DNA of 64,000 bases from CAVXJN01 sp963773585 (GTDB lineage Bacteria; Pseudomonadota; Gammaproteobacteria; JASBUN01), in NCBI GenBank assembly GCA_963773585.1, contig CAVZBR010000001.1, positions 881,073 through 945,072 of the forward strand. The letters are read 5' to 3'. Both the position numbers and the translations under genes were made by a program. The notes beneath the pieces are model-generated. The model ran no database searches. It was not told the origin of the DNA and saw only the letters and a list, made by a program, of their open reading frames with translations. Shown here piece by piece: positions 1 through 8,031 of the stretch; the stretch's first letter is position 1; each line of letters starts with the position of its first letter.

Positions 1-63
1 GCTGCCAAAAACCCTTTCCCAGGTCAGACCCAAGCCGAGAAGCTGCTCGAAACACTTCGTTGA

Positions 64-1020
64 GGGGGGCGTTGATCGTCCGCTCCATTGGCGCTTGCCG
101 AGCACTATCACGTGGCCGGCACGCTGGCGGCCAGCATCAGCGCCGGTTTCCCAGCCGGAAAAGCGCTGACTACGCACCTGCGCTGGATCCGCGCACGATG
201 CGCTCCAGCGGATCGTGGGTAAGGATGCGTCGCCAAGTGCGTACCGGAGGCCCGTAGAAGGTTAGGGTCTCGGCACTTGCGCGGTCGAGCTTCGCCGCCG
301 CGTTGCTCAGACGCATTACGTAGAGTTTCTGGATCACGATCTGTGCGTCATCTTGCGCCACTTTGGCGGTCTCACAGTCTCGGATCACTGGGCATGTCCG
401 CGGCCGTACGGACGGGCTTGCGCGGCACAACGGAGAACCCCTTAAGGTAGAAATGCACAGTGCGGCGCTGCCACTGCGCTTGGGGGACGACGCTCAGCTG
501 CCACCTCGACCAGACCCGTGCAGGCAGCGGAGATGGTCGGGCGCAATCCGCTCAGACCCGATCCTTCAGGTGCAGAAGAAAGCCACCCAGCCGGACTTGT
601 CTTCCTTGTGGCACTCGACGACGCCAGCATATCTGGGCGTGACCGTGTTCGCCGACGCCGATGGCGGCCCCGCTCCCAGACGTTGCGTACGTTCATCGCG
701 CAGCTGCGCTTGATCACCCGACCGCCCAGGCAGAAAGGGTAACGCGAGCTAAACCGGGGCGGTCGCGCACCCTTTTATGTGCGCGTAGGCGTTCTTGGTC
801 AGCTCGCTGATCGCAGGAGCGTTGACCTTGGTGCCCCGTGATGCTTCGGGTATGTCGCCACGTGGCGTACCGACGTTCCTGGCAGCTGCATCTCCATCAT
901 CTCTTCGTCCACCGAATCCCCCGACGCCGGTAGCGCCCGATGGTCGACGTTTTGGAGGTCACACGTAAGCACTGTGGAGCATCCCAGCTGGCAACGTTGC
1001 AACCGGGGCCAGCGCAGCAA
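64..1020 (-). pseudogene. IS256/Mutator-family transposase relic
   Basis: Conserved pieces of an IS256-type DDE transposase appear in the right order on the minus strand but in several frames with internal stops. Near 850-910 I read SVDEEMMEMQLPGTSVRHV, then GTKVNAPAISELTKNAYAHI near 780-840, CHKEDKSGWVAFF near 580-620, and an AACTGLVEVAAE segment near 500-540. Near 190-310 comes MRLSNAAAKL followed by TLTFYGPPVRTWRRI and DPLERI, and near 110-175 RVVSAFPAGKPALML. These match the family blocks SVDEALIEMYLAGVSVRR, GTKVSPATISEL, the E-G-x-K-E-D-K-S-G-W block, ISDACRGLVESAAE and TNNPLERI...RRTRVVG. The gene is degenerate along its whole length and cannot be active. Ends are approximate, and I could not define terminal inverted repeats or a target duplication. 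Confidence 0.75.
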
Positions 1021-1192
1021 TTGCCAGGCTGTAGCGGTCTACTCCATTTGGCCCTGCAATTGCTGAGCAGGTCTGCAGAAACTTCGGAAAGGTACGATCG
1101 CAGCCAAGTCCAGTTCAGCCAGCTGCCTGCTGGAGTTGCCAGACGGTGACGGGATTGCTACGCAACAAGTTTTGACGGCAAAGGTTTAGGCC

Positions 1193-1220
1193 AAAAAAAA
1201 CCCCGGCCGTAAAGCCGGGG
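1193..1220 (-). terminator. Rho-independent terminator of the PEP-CTERM gene
   Basis: On the minus strand a perfect 7-bp GC stem (CCCCGGC paired with GCCGGGG, 1214-1220 and 1201-1207) with a 6-nt loop is followed directly by eight T residues (1200-1193). It lies 26 bp past the stop codon of the PEP-CTERM gene, as expected for a monocistronic unit. Confidence 0.92.
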
Positions 1221-1246
1221 TCTCGTTCTACTGCCGATTTGATGAC

Positions 1247-2089
1247 TTAGGACTTCTTGCGGGCCAAGCTCAGGCCGCCCATGACTGCCAGGCCGAGACC
1301 CAGCAGGGCAATCGGACCAGGCTCCGGCACGTTGAATTGTGCGGTGGTGTTGCTGCCGACCAACCAGCCGGTGTTGATGCCGGGGCCGCGCTGGTAAGCA
1401 CTGGCGTTACCCACGACTGCGTGGAGATTGCCGTCCGCGCCCACGATACCGTTGGCTTGGATCGGCAGATTGCCCGGGTTAGTGAGAACGCTCAGACCGA
1501 ACTGACCATTGGACACTTGCGGGTCCTGCGCGTCCAGGCCTGCCGCGGCTGCGATATCAAGCAGGGTTCTAACGGTCCAGAAATCGTCGGCTTCGCCGAT
1601 ACCCAACTGTGCGAGCAGAGTTTGACCCATTACGTTGGCAATGCCGGTGCTAGGTGCCACGGTCTGGTTGAACGACGGCTGCGCTGCGCTGGTGCGCTCA
1701 TAGATGTTCGCGAATACGCCTGCGCCCAGGTTGCCGCTCGGTGCGAAGGTGATATCGGAAACACCGCCACCTAGATCCGTGATGCTCGACACTGTCAACT
1801 CGGCATAAGTCGTGAGCTGGTAAGGGGACGGCAGCGGGTCACTGATCATCGTCGCGTTCACCGTGTTCCAACGCAGAATCGTCTGGATGGTGTCGCCGAC
1901 AGCGAAGTTGCCCGACGTTTTCACCGCGCCGGTGGAGTCAACAATCCGCTCGACGTCGGTATCTTCGATCTGGTTGACGCCCTGGATGAACTGTCCGTTG
2001 ATCACTGCGGCCTTGCTCCCGAACGACGCCAGCGCCAGAATGGCAAACGACGCTGCTACTAGGGAGGTCTTAAACTTCGTGTGTTTCAT
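1247..2089 (-). CDS. PEP-CTERM sorting-domain protein
   Basis: This 280-aa secreted protein is a predicted substrate of the exosortase encoded at 22860. It starts with a Sec signal peptide (MKHTKFKTSLVAASFAILAL, cleavage expected near Ser-Lys-Ala). It ends with the classic PEP-CTERM signal: VPEPG at about residues 254-258, a hydrophobic helix (IALLGLGLAVMGGLSLA) and a basic tail RKKS. The middle (about 27-250) is rich in G, T, N, V and D and resembles no enzyme I recognise; it is probably a beta-rich surface or matrix protein. I chose ATG 2089 over the in-frame upstream ATG at 2131 because GGAG lies 6 nt before it and the signal peptide then begins properly. It is transcribed alone, between a sigma-54-like promoter and a strong terminator. 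By family knowledge XrtA would process it at the PEP motif. Confidence 0.93.
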   Translation of the reverse strand: MKHTKFKTSLVAASFAILALASFGSKAAVINGQFIQGVNQIEDTDVERIVDSTGAVKTSGNFAVGDTIQTILRWNTVNATMISDPLPSPYQLTTYAELTVSSITDLGGGVSDITFAPSGNLGAGVFANIYERTSAAQPSFNQTVAPSTGIANVMGQTLLAQLGIGEADDFWTVRTLLDIAAAAGLDAQDPQVSNGQFGLSVLTNPGNLPIQANGIVGADGNLHAVVGNASAYQRGPGINTGWLVGSNTTAQFNVPEPGPIALLGLGLAVMGGLSLARKKS

Positions 2090-2557
2090 GGCAATCTCCA
2101 CTTGTTTAGTGTTGTGAAATCCGTTTTCCAAAACTGGTAACTTGCTGGCCTACGAGAAAGCACATCCCGTGCCAAATAGAAAAAAACCAGTAGATACAGC
2201 CGCATACATCGCCTCAGAAACGCCGAGCGGCAGGGCGCCGTAAAAGAATCTGACGCTCTCTGGGGGCGAAATTTGGGAATAGAGCGCCTGCTCGATGCGC
2301 CACTCCAAAAGCCGTAAAAATTCCCGACGACTCCCGCTCTGACCGGACGGCTGTGGCCCATTTCGAGACGCCAGTCGCAACCCGGGCGAGAGCTTGGTGC
2401 CATACGGGTTTACTTGTGATTACAATGAGTTCGATCAGCGTTTCGGGGGTTCGTTGTACAGGGCCGTTTTTCCCGGGGCGGAACGGGGGACTGGCAATGC
2501 GACCCTGGTGCGCGCTTCCTGCCTCAGAAACCGCGCCGCCGCGCGACGAGGAGCGTC
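2090..2557. other. Divergent intergenic region
   Basis: This 468-bp gap separates the minus-strand PEP-CTERM gene from the plus-strand methyltransferase. It holds the sigma-54 site at 2159-2174. In the rest (2175-2557) I see no convincing gene, repeat or hairpin. The plus-strand promoter for the methyltransferase must lie here but I could not assign one. Confidence 0.5.
2159..2174 (-). promoter_or_regulatory. Sigma-54 (-24/-12) promoter
   Basis: The minus strand reads TGGCACGGGATGTGCT, against the RpoN consensus TGGCACG-N4-TTGCW. All specified positions match except the first T of the -12 element. The GG and GC doublets have the required spacing. The -12 element lies about 70 bp upstream of the start at 2089, leaving a leader of roughly 55-60 nt. 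Sigma-54 control of PEP-CTERM genes with the PrsK/PrsR two-component system is known for exosortase-A bacteria, so the context agrees. No bound activator site was identified. Confidence 0.75.
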
Positions 2558-3415
2558 ATGCTTCCTATAGCAAAAATCATTTGGAATGAAGCCACCGCGG
2601 CTGGTCCGGCCACGCGCCGGCCGGAACCCATGGAAACCATGGAGGAATCCGAGCAAGTACAATCCTATGTCCAGGCGTACGCATGGGGTGGGCCGACATC
2701 GGCCCTTCAACTGCATCATTTGCGGGAGCTTTCTCTTCTCATTCGCCCTGGCGACACGGTTTTGGACCTGGCTTGCGGTCCCGGTCCGCTGCTGCTGGAG
2801 CTGGCGCCTCTATATCCCGATGTAAAATTTATCGGTGCAGATTTGTCCGGAACAATGCTGGGCTATTTGCGCGACGAGGCACGCGCCCGCGGATTGCACA
2901 ACATTTCCATCTTGGAAGAGGACATCCGCGTTTTGCCGTCGCTGGCCAGCGGCGAAATCGACCTCGTAATCTCCACTTCTGCATTGCACCATCTACCCGA
3001 TGAAGAGGGGTTGCAGCGGGTGTTTCAGCGCACGCGGTCGCTACTCAAGCCGGACGGCGGCTTCTATTTATTCGATTTCGGCCTCCTGAAGTCGCGGCAT
3101 ACACGCGAAATCTTCGTCGCCGAGGTGGCGAAGCTGGCACCGCCGATTACTGTCGAGGACTACGATAATTCCCTGCAGGCGGCGTTTCCGATCCCACTGG
3201 TGTATGAATTCGCGAGCAAGGAGCTTCCGCGTCCTTACCAAGCCGTGTCCAGTGCATTCGTGGATTTCTTTTATTTATTGCAGACACTGCCGCGGGCGCC
3301 GTGTTCAGCGCGCGCACGCGAACATATTGCGCGGATTTGGAAAGAGTTGTCGTTGCAGATGAAATTGGAGCACATGATGTTGCGCCGGTTGCGGAAGCGC
3401 AGACTGATGAAATGA
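2558..3415 (+). CDS. Class I SAM-dependent methyltransferase
   Basis: This 285-aa cytoplasmic protein has a Rossmann methyltransferase core. Motif I is VLDLACGPGPLL at about residues 68-79, an acidic residue ends beta-2 (FIGADLS), and ALHHLPDEEG with LLKPDGGFYLFDFG forms the post-motif region. The substrate is unknown. The C-terminal part (about 190-285) is longer than a minimal Methyltransf_25 domain and may shape the acceptor site. ATG 2558 is favoured because GAGGAG lies 4-5 nt upstream; an internal ATG at 2630 lacks a ribosome site. It is followed by a second, different methyltransferase on the same strand, then a ThiF-like protein and acyltransferases, so a role in modifying a small acylated product is possible but inferred. 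Confidence 0.85.
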   Translation: MLPIAKIIWNEATAAGPATRRPEPMETMEESEQVQSYVQAYAWGGPTSALQLHHLRELSLLIRPGDTVLDLACGPGPLLLELAPLYPDVKFIGADLSGTMLGYLRDEARARGLHNISILEEDIRVLPSLASGEIDLVISTSALHHLPDEEGLQRVFQRTRSLLKPDGGFYLFDFGLLKSRHTREIFVAEVAKLAPPITVEDYDNSLQAAFPIPLVYEFASKELPRPYQAVSSAFVDFFYLLQTLPRAPCSARAREHIARIWKELSLQMKLEHMMLRRLRKRRLMK

Positions 3416-3542
3416 AGAATCGTGCAACGGGGGCTGTTTCCGTTGCTTATGCACACGGTATCGTGCCGGCGACGCGGTACCGCAGATGGTTTGCGCCGAC
3501 CGAGCTGCACTTGAATCCGGTCGTCGCAACGTGGGAGTGTAC

Positions 3543-4232
3543 ATGGCTGACGACAACGCAAAGCCCGCTAAGACCCGTGACGAAATCGCCGAGGCATATT
3601 CTTCGGAGCCGTGGTGGTATGACATTCGGGGTTTCATGATTCTGACGTTCGCCTACAACAGCACCCTGGGTACGCAGTTGCGCTTTTTCGGTACCAATTT
3701 CGGTAGCGATCACCTGGAACTGGCTTGCGGCACGGGAACGCTGCTGCAGATGGTGTTGCGTTGGCGCAAGCGTCGCAAGTTGCCGCGGGTTCACGTAGTC
3801 GGGGTGGATTACGCAGAGTCGATGCTGGCCGGAGCCAAACACCGTTTTGCGGGGAATCCCGATGTCGAACTTCGGCATGGGGACGCCGCCGAGTTGCCGT
3901 ATCCGGACGGCACGTTCGATTCCGCGAACATTGCCAATTCCGTGCATTGTTTCCCGGATGTCGACGGGGCGCTGCGGGGTACTTTCAGAGTCCTCAAGCC
4001 CGGCGGGACGCTCGCGGCTAACGTGCTGCTTTATCCGCGCGGCCGCTGGCCGTTCAAAAGCATTGCCGATCGCATCAATCGCTGGGGCATGCGCAAAGGC
4101 ATTCTGTATACACCCTATCACCGCGAAGCGATCCGGGCGCGCATTCTCGCCGCTGGTTTTGAGATTGCGTCGGAAAATACCTCGGGAAACTGCTACAACG
4201 TCTTGGCGCGAAAACCACTGACTGCTAGTTGA
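3543..4232 (+). CDS. Class I SAM-dependent methyltransferase (UbiE-like)
   Basis: This 229-aa protein carries motif I HLELACGTGTLLQM at about residues 57-70, VVGVDYAESML as the acidic beta-2 end, GDAAELPYPDGTFDS as motif II, and FRVLKPGGTLAANVLL as motif III. These are typical of Methyltransf_11 and UbiE/COQ5-like enzymes. The start at ATG 3543 has GGGAG 5 nt upstream; a longer in-frame ORF from 3486 has no such site. It lies 127 bp after the previous methyltransferase and converges on the ThiF-like gene, with a 62-bp gap. The substrate is unknown. The N-terminal segment SEPWWYDIRGFMI may contribute to substrate choice. Confidence 0.85.
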   Translation: MADDNAKPAKTRDEIAEAYSSEPWWYDIRGFMILTFAYNSTLGTQLRFFGTNFGSDHLELACGTGTLLQMVLRWRKRRKLPRVHVVGVDYAESMLAGAKHRFAGNPDVELRHGDAAELPYPDGTFDSANIANSVHCFPDVDGALRGTFRVLKPGGTLAANVLLYPRGRWPFKSIADRINRWGMRKGILYTPYHREAIRARILAAGFEIASENTSGNCYNVLARKPLTAS

Positions 4233-4294
4233 GGGACTGATACTTGCGCTGTGTGCTGCGGCGGTGTTGATAACCGGGTGCCATGTGGTTGCGG

Positions 4295-5161
4295 CTAGTC
4301 GCGCTTGGAGAGAATCGATCGGGCAATCATCAATGCCAACTTTTGCACCGGATTGCGATTGCCGAACGGCCTCCAGGTTCGCTTCAGCCGGTTGCGGTAT
4401 GCATCGTAGTGCAATCCGCTGGGCGCGCTGACGACTTTGCCGCGGTTGAGTACCAGTTTGAGCACTTCGGCGGACGCGAATCCGGCGCACAAATCGCAGG
4501 CCATGGGGGTCGATGGCCCCGCGTGGCGGCCCAGGTCGACGGCTGTCGGATCCACCAGATATTTGCGCTGCAACATGGCAGGCGACAGGCCGACGAGGAA
4601 GCGAATCAGCTGCTCGCTTTCGGGTTGGCCGTCCAATTGAAAATATTCCTCAAAGCTCATCCCGCCGGGCACGAAGCTCAACAGTGCGGCTCCCATGCCG
4701 AGTGGTGCCGCAGTGACGGCCGGAATGCCTTTGCGGTGGCAGGCAGCGAAGACGCTGCGCCGGGCGTGAACGGCGAAAAAGTCCAAGCCGTCAACATACA
4801 CGTCCACGCCCTCCAAGAATTCATCTAAGTTGTCGTCGGTAACCCCTTCGGGAAAAGTGCGAATCTCGACGCCGGGATTGATGTCGCGCGCCATACCTGC
4901 GAGCACATCCACCTTGGGCTGGCCGAGGTGGGAAACCGTCGCTCCCGCTTGGCGGTTGAAGTTCGCTACTTCGAAAATGTCGAAATCGGCAATGTGAAAC
5001 GCGCCGATGCCAAGCCGTGTCAACGTCAAAAGGTGGCTCCCGCCGACGCCGCCACAGCCGGCAATCGCAATACGGCACGAACGCAGCACCGACTGTTCCT
5101 GTTGCGTTACCCAGCCGATATTGCGTGCAAAAGCCGCGTTGTAGTCTACGCTCGTTGTCAT
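4295..5161 (-). CDS. ThiF/E1-like adenylyltransferase
   Basis: This 288-aa protein belongs to the ThiF/MoeB/UBA superfamily, which activates a C-terminal carboxylate with ATP. The nucleotide loop GCGGVGG is at about residues 35-41, with DFD at 59-61, the ATP-contacting Arg in NFNRQ (67-71), Lys in QPKVD (about 83) and Asp in VDGLDFF (about 127). Only one CxxC pair is visible (CDLC, residues 222-225), so a complete four-Cys zinc site is doubtful, and I see no obvious catalytic Cys for thioester transfer. No ThiS/MoaD-like carrier is encoded nearby. It is 14 bp from the acyltransferase gene on the same strand, so the two probably form an operon. ThiF-like proteins are recurrent neighbours of exosortase-associated acyltransferases; the target is inferred to be a small metabolite rather than a protein. 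Confidence 0.85.
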   Translation of the reverse strand: MTTSVDYNAAFARNIGWVTQQEQSVLRSCRIAIAGCGGVGGSHLLTLTRLGIGAFHIADFDIFEVANFNRQAGATVSHLGQPKVDVLAGMARDINPGVEIRTFPEGVTDDNLDEFLEGVDVYVDGLDFFAVHARRSVFAACHRKGIPAVTAAPLGMGAALLSFVPGGMSFEEYFQLDGQPESEQLIRFLVGLSPAMLQRKYLVDPTAVDLGRHAGPSTPMACDLCAGFASAEVLKLVLNRGKVVSAPSGLHYDAYRNRLKRTWRPFGNRNPVQKLALMIARSILSKRD

Positions 5162-5175
5162 CCTGGAAATGTTTG

Positions 5176-5955
5176 TCAGCGTGTACGCAACTGCTGATTC
5201 TGCCGGACGCTCGGCTCCAAGTCGTGTTGGATGGTATCCAGCAAGGCGCTGATTTCCGGTTTCAAGCCGTGCAGCAGGTCGTCGCGCGTGATGTAAAATG
5301 GGGCGCGCGGACCATGATAGTCGGTGACTTGGCCGACTTGCGTGAAGCGTATACCATAACGGCTCAAATGACGCGCTAGCCGGGGCTCCATCATTGCGAA
5401 TACGCCTTCAAGACCGGTGAGCATTCCGGTAGAGGCTGCGCACAAATACAACCCGACGGCGATGAAGGGGAACTGTCGCTGCTCAACCAGACTAAAACTC
5501 GCTGCCTCTGGAGCGCCTTCTGGAGTTCGATCCTCGTGCCGGCGTCGGCGGAATTCGCTGATCACCGCAAGCCGCGATATTTCGCCGATTGCGGCGCGAT
5601 TGGCCAACAGCGGTTCCGCGACGGCGCGATCCAAGCTGTCGATACAGTGTTTCTCGAACGGCAACGGCGCCTCGGGGGACGTGCGATCCGGCAACACCAG
5701 GCGTACGCAGCCGGCAGCACGACTACTCGGTTGATGGATCAGCAGGCAGTGTACCGACTGCGCATCGTAGGCGTCTGTTTCCATGCCATCTGGATGTTCC
5801 TCGGGTCGCTCAAATCCAAACTCGCGGCAATAGACGTCGTATCGGATCCGAAACGCTTGTTCGCGCTGTTCCCGCGTATTCGCCAGCATCGGCATAAAGT
5901 ATTCATGGAACGCGGAACTGACTGTAATTTGCGACGGAGTACTGGGTACATTCAT
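5176..5955 (-). CDS. PEP-CTERM/exosortase-associated acyltransferase (FeeM-like)
   Basis: This 259-aa protein is a GNAT-fold acyltransferase of the exosortase-associated family (TIGR03694), related to N-acyl amino acid and autoinducer synthases. Visible hallmarks are the N-terminal AFRIRYDVYCREFGFE (about 35-50), the acidic D-AYDAQSVHCLL stretch, GCVRLVLPD, and GEISRLAV followed by a variable insert. By analogy with FeeM and LuxI-like enzymes it would move a fatty acyl group from acyl-ACP to an amine. ATG 5955 is chosen because GAGG sits 7 nt upstream and the protein then begins like its relatives; the open frame runs on to 6183 without homology. It sits directly upstream of the ThiF-like gene and diverges from a second, distant family member at 6258. 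Confidence 0.88.
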   Translation of the reverse strand: MNVPSTPSQITVSSAFHEYFMPMLANTREQREQAFRIRYDVYCREFGFERPEEHPDGMETDAYDAQSVHCLLIHQPSSRAAGCVRLVLPDRTSPEAPLPFEKHCIDSLDRAVAEPLLANRAAIGEISRLAVISEFRRRRHEDRTPEGAPEAASFSLVEQRQFPFIAVGLYLCAASTGMLTGLEGVFAMMEPRLARHLSRYGIRFTQVGQVTDYHGPRAPFYITRDDLLHGLKPEISALLDTIQHDLEPSVRQNQQLRTR

Positions 5956-6257
5956 AGCGCTACCTCGGGGTTTGCCGCGGCACTGGTTGCAGGCGACGAC
6001 GGCCGTCCCGCCTTCGGCGCCAGCACCAATTCGGCCCTTGGCCAAATGCCGCTTTCTCCAGTCTTTAGCGGCGCTCATCGCAGTTGCTTGATTGGCCGTG
6101 AAATATTTCTGACATATCTGGTATTCGAGACTGTGAATTTGCGCACAGTCATGGAGGCTGGTGGGTGCTTGAATAGCGTCCACGGGTGAAGCAAAGCTAG
6201 ACGCTGCATAGCGCAGCCAGAGGGTTCAAACCCAGCGGTTGCCGCAAGCGAGGACCA
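5956..6257. other. Divergent intergenic region between two acyltransferase genes
   Basis: This 302-bp region must carry both divergent promoters. A weak sigma-54-like element reads on the minus strand at about 6023-6038 (GGG at -24 and TGCT at -12 with correct spacing) but departs from consensus elsewhere. I see no repeat or hairpin of note. Confidence 0.35.
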
Positions 6258-7004
6258 ATGCTCAGCGATCATTATGAAGTAATCCTGGCAGATTCGGCCG
6301 AAGCGCGCCGGATCCACTATCGACTCCGCTACCAGGTGTATTGCCTTGAGCAGGCGTGGGAACCGGTAAGCCGATGCCCGGGCGGCGAAGAGAAGGATGA
6401 ATTTGACGACCGTGCCGTTCATTTCATGGTTCGCAACCGGTTTACCGGCGATTGGATCGCCGCCCTTCGAGTCGTGCTTCCCGGAGAAGATCTCCTCCCG
6501 ATTGAATCTCTAGGCGTTCTCAAAGATTCCGTCCGCGCGATGATACCGGCCGGCGGTGCCGCAGAAATCTCCCGCGTGTGTCGACCGAAAAGTGCGGCGG
6601 AACCCGCGCATCGCATGGACGCCCGTCTGAAGTCCGACCTCCTGGGTGGTGCCTCTGAGATCCTGCTTCGCTTGCTGCGTGCGGCCGCCCAGTATTGCTG
6701 TGACCGCGGCATCAATCACGTCTATATGCTATGCCGTCCGGCCATGGCGCGGATGATGAACCGTCTCGATATACCTATGAAGCGCGCGGGCATTCCATCG
6801 GAACACCGCGGTGTGCGCGTTCCCTATCTGGTGGATTTGTGCCAGGCGTTCGCACAGGCCGGTGCTGCTTCGCCGCTGTTGGCGAAGTTGTTGAGCGAGC
6901 CCCACGCGTATCGATCGTATTCCGATACGCAATCTCAGCCGCTGGTAGCTGCAGCCGCTGTTCGCCCTCGCGGACTGCGTGCGGCCCACAGTCGGGCTGC
7001 GTAG
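6258..7004 (+). CDS. PEP-CTERM/exosortase-associated acyltransferase, second copy
   Basis: This 248-aa protein is a second FeeM/TIGR03694-like enzyme. It has RIHYRLRYQVYCLEQAWEP (about 19-36), the acidic EEKDEFDDRAVHFMV segment, GDWIAALRVVLPGED and AEISRVCRP (about 102-110), mirroring the layout of the gene at 5176. The two proteins differ strongly in the middle and C-terminus, so this is an old duplication or separate acquisition rather than a recent copy. ATG 6258 has GAGG 5 nt upstream. The C-terminal 35 residues are Ala/Arg-rich and look unstructured. Two different acyltransferases facing each other suggest different acyl donors or acceptors. The true substrate cannot be read from sequence. 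Confidence 0.82.
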   Translation: MLSDHYEVILADSAEARRIHYRLRYQVYCLEQAWEPVSRCPGGEEKDEFDDRAVHFMVRNRFTGDWIAALRVVLPGEDLLPIESLGVLKDSVRAMIPAGGAAEISRVCRPKSAAEPAHRMDARLKSDLLGGASEILLRLLRAAAQYCCDRGINHVYMLCRPAMARMMNRLDIPMKRAGIPSEHRGVRVPYLVDLCQAFAQAGAASPLLAKLLSEPHAYRSYSDTQSQPLVAAAAVRPRGLRAAHSRAA

Positions 7005-7201
7005 TCACGTTCTCTGCACATTCCAAGGACGTCACCTGTGTCCGGCACAGGGACGTCCGCATCTCCCATCCCAATCCCCTTCGCTGTGTTCGCCCGACGG
7101 CAGGTCGGTGCACAGTACCCTCACGAAGGTTCTAGATAAGCGTTGCGGCGCACTGTAGTATTTGACCCCGGTTCCCGCTCGCAAGGCTACGAAACGGCGA
7201 C

Positions 7202-8020
7202 ATGATGAAAATTCACTCGCGCATCGTTCTCATCGTCCTGCTCGCGGCTGCGAGCGCATTGCAGTCGGTCAGGGCGAGCGACGATACAGACGCCGGCAAG
7301 GCGTTGGCCCAAAAGGTATATGACCGCCCGGACGGCAATGACGCGGTCAGCAGCGGCGTGATGGCCCTGGTCGAGCCGGGCCACGAGCCCCGGGTGCGGC
7401 AGATGTACGTATTCCGCCGGGACGCCGGAGACGGCACAGTGGATTCACTGATCCGATTCACGTCCCCGCCCGACATTGAAAACACAGGCTTATTGACGCT
7501 GGATCGGGCAAATAACGAAACCGACCAATGGATTTATCTACCGGCCCTGGATCGCTCGCGGCGTATCGCCTCGTCGCGCAAGGGCGGGCAGTTCGTTGGT
7601 TCCGATTTGACCTACGAAGATTTGCGCGATCGCCCTGTTAGCAAGGACAAATACCGGTTGCTGGGCCAGGAAGAGATATTAGGAGTCAAGTGCGACGTCC
7701 TGGAGAGCGTGCCTGTGGATCCCGATAATTCGGTCTATGGCAAGCGCATCAGTTGGATCCATCCGCAGACTTTGATTCCGTTGCGGGTCGATTTCTACCC
7801 GAAAAGCGGGAACGAACCGATCAAACGCTCGGAAGTCCATCGCATCGAAAAGATCCAAGACTTTTGGACTGTAATGGACAGCACGATGACTGACCTGAAA
7901 TCGGGCCACAAGACCCGTATGACCGTCGAAAAAATCATCTACGATCAGAATCTGCCGGCGGATGTTTTTTCGCGCCAGACCCTTGAAGACCCCGCTCGCG
8001 AAACCAAATTCAGACCCTGA
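7202..8020 (+). CDS. Outer membrane lipoprotein-sorting (LolA-like) protein
   Basis: This 272-aa periplasmic protein has a signal peptide (about 1-25, ending in SVRA before SDDTDAG). The family signature follows: LIRFTSPPDIENTGLLTLDRA, WIYLPALDRSRRIASSRKGGQFVGSDLTYEDL, then a second half with WIHPQTLIPLRVDFYPKSG. This is the LolA/LppX-like fold found beside RND (MMPL) transporters, and such proteins are thought to shuttle a hydrophobic cargo through the periplasm. It is the first gene of a tight run with the SPOR/beta-barrel gene (11 bp away) and the RND gene (1-bp overlap). That supports a three-part inner membrane, periplasm and outer membrane export route. Whether it starts at ATG 7202 or 7205 is open. 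Confidence 0.88.
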   Translation: MMKIHSRIVLIVLLAAASALQSVRASDDTDAGKALAQKVYDRPDGNDAVSSGVMALVEPGHEPRVRQMYVFRRDAGDGTVDSLIRFTSPPDIENTGLLTLDRANNETDQWIYLPALDRSRRIASSRKGGQFVGSDLTYEDLRDRPVSKDKYRLLGQEEILGVKCDVLESVPVDPDNSVYGKRISWIHPQTLIPLRVDFYPKSGNEPIKRSEVHRIEKIQDFWTVMDSTMTDLKSGHKTRMTVEKIIYDQNLPADVFSRQTLEDPARETKFRP

Positions 8021-8031
8021 AGGAGAACCCT

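Noticed and set aside
1..63. Open frame ending in TGA at 61-63 that could be the 3' end of an upstream plus-strand gene.
   Set aside because: Only 20 residues (ending KLLETLR) with no recognisable family, next to a transposase relic. Too short to support.
3447..4490. 347-aa minus-strand ORF across the second methyltransferase.
   Set aside because: It is the reverse strand of a clear methyltransferase, is rich in R/Q/P and has no domain.
6023..6038. Possible sigma-54 site on the minus strand in front of the acyltransferase at 5176.
   Set aside because: The GG/GC spacing fits but the -24 half departs from consensus in several positions; kept only as a remark.
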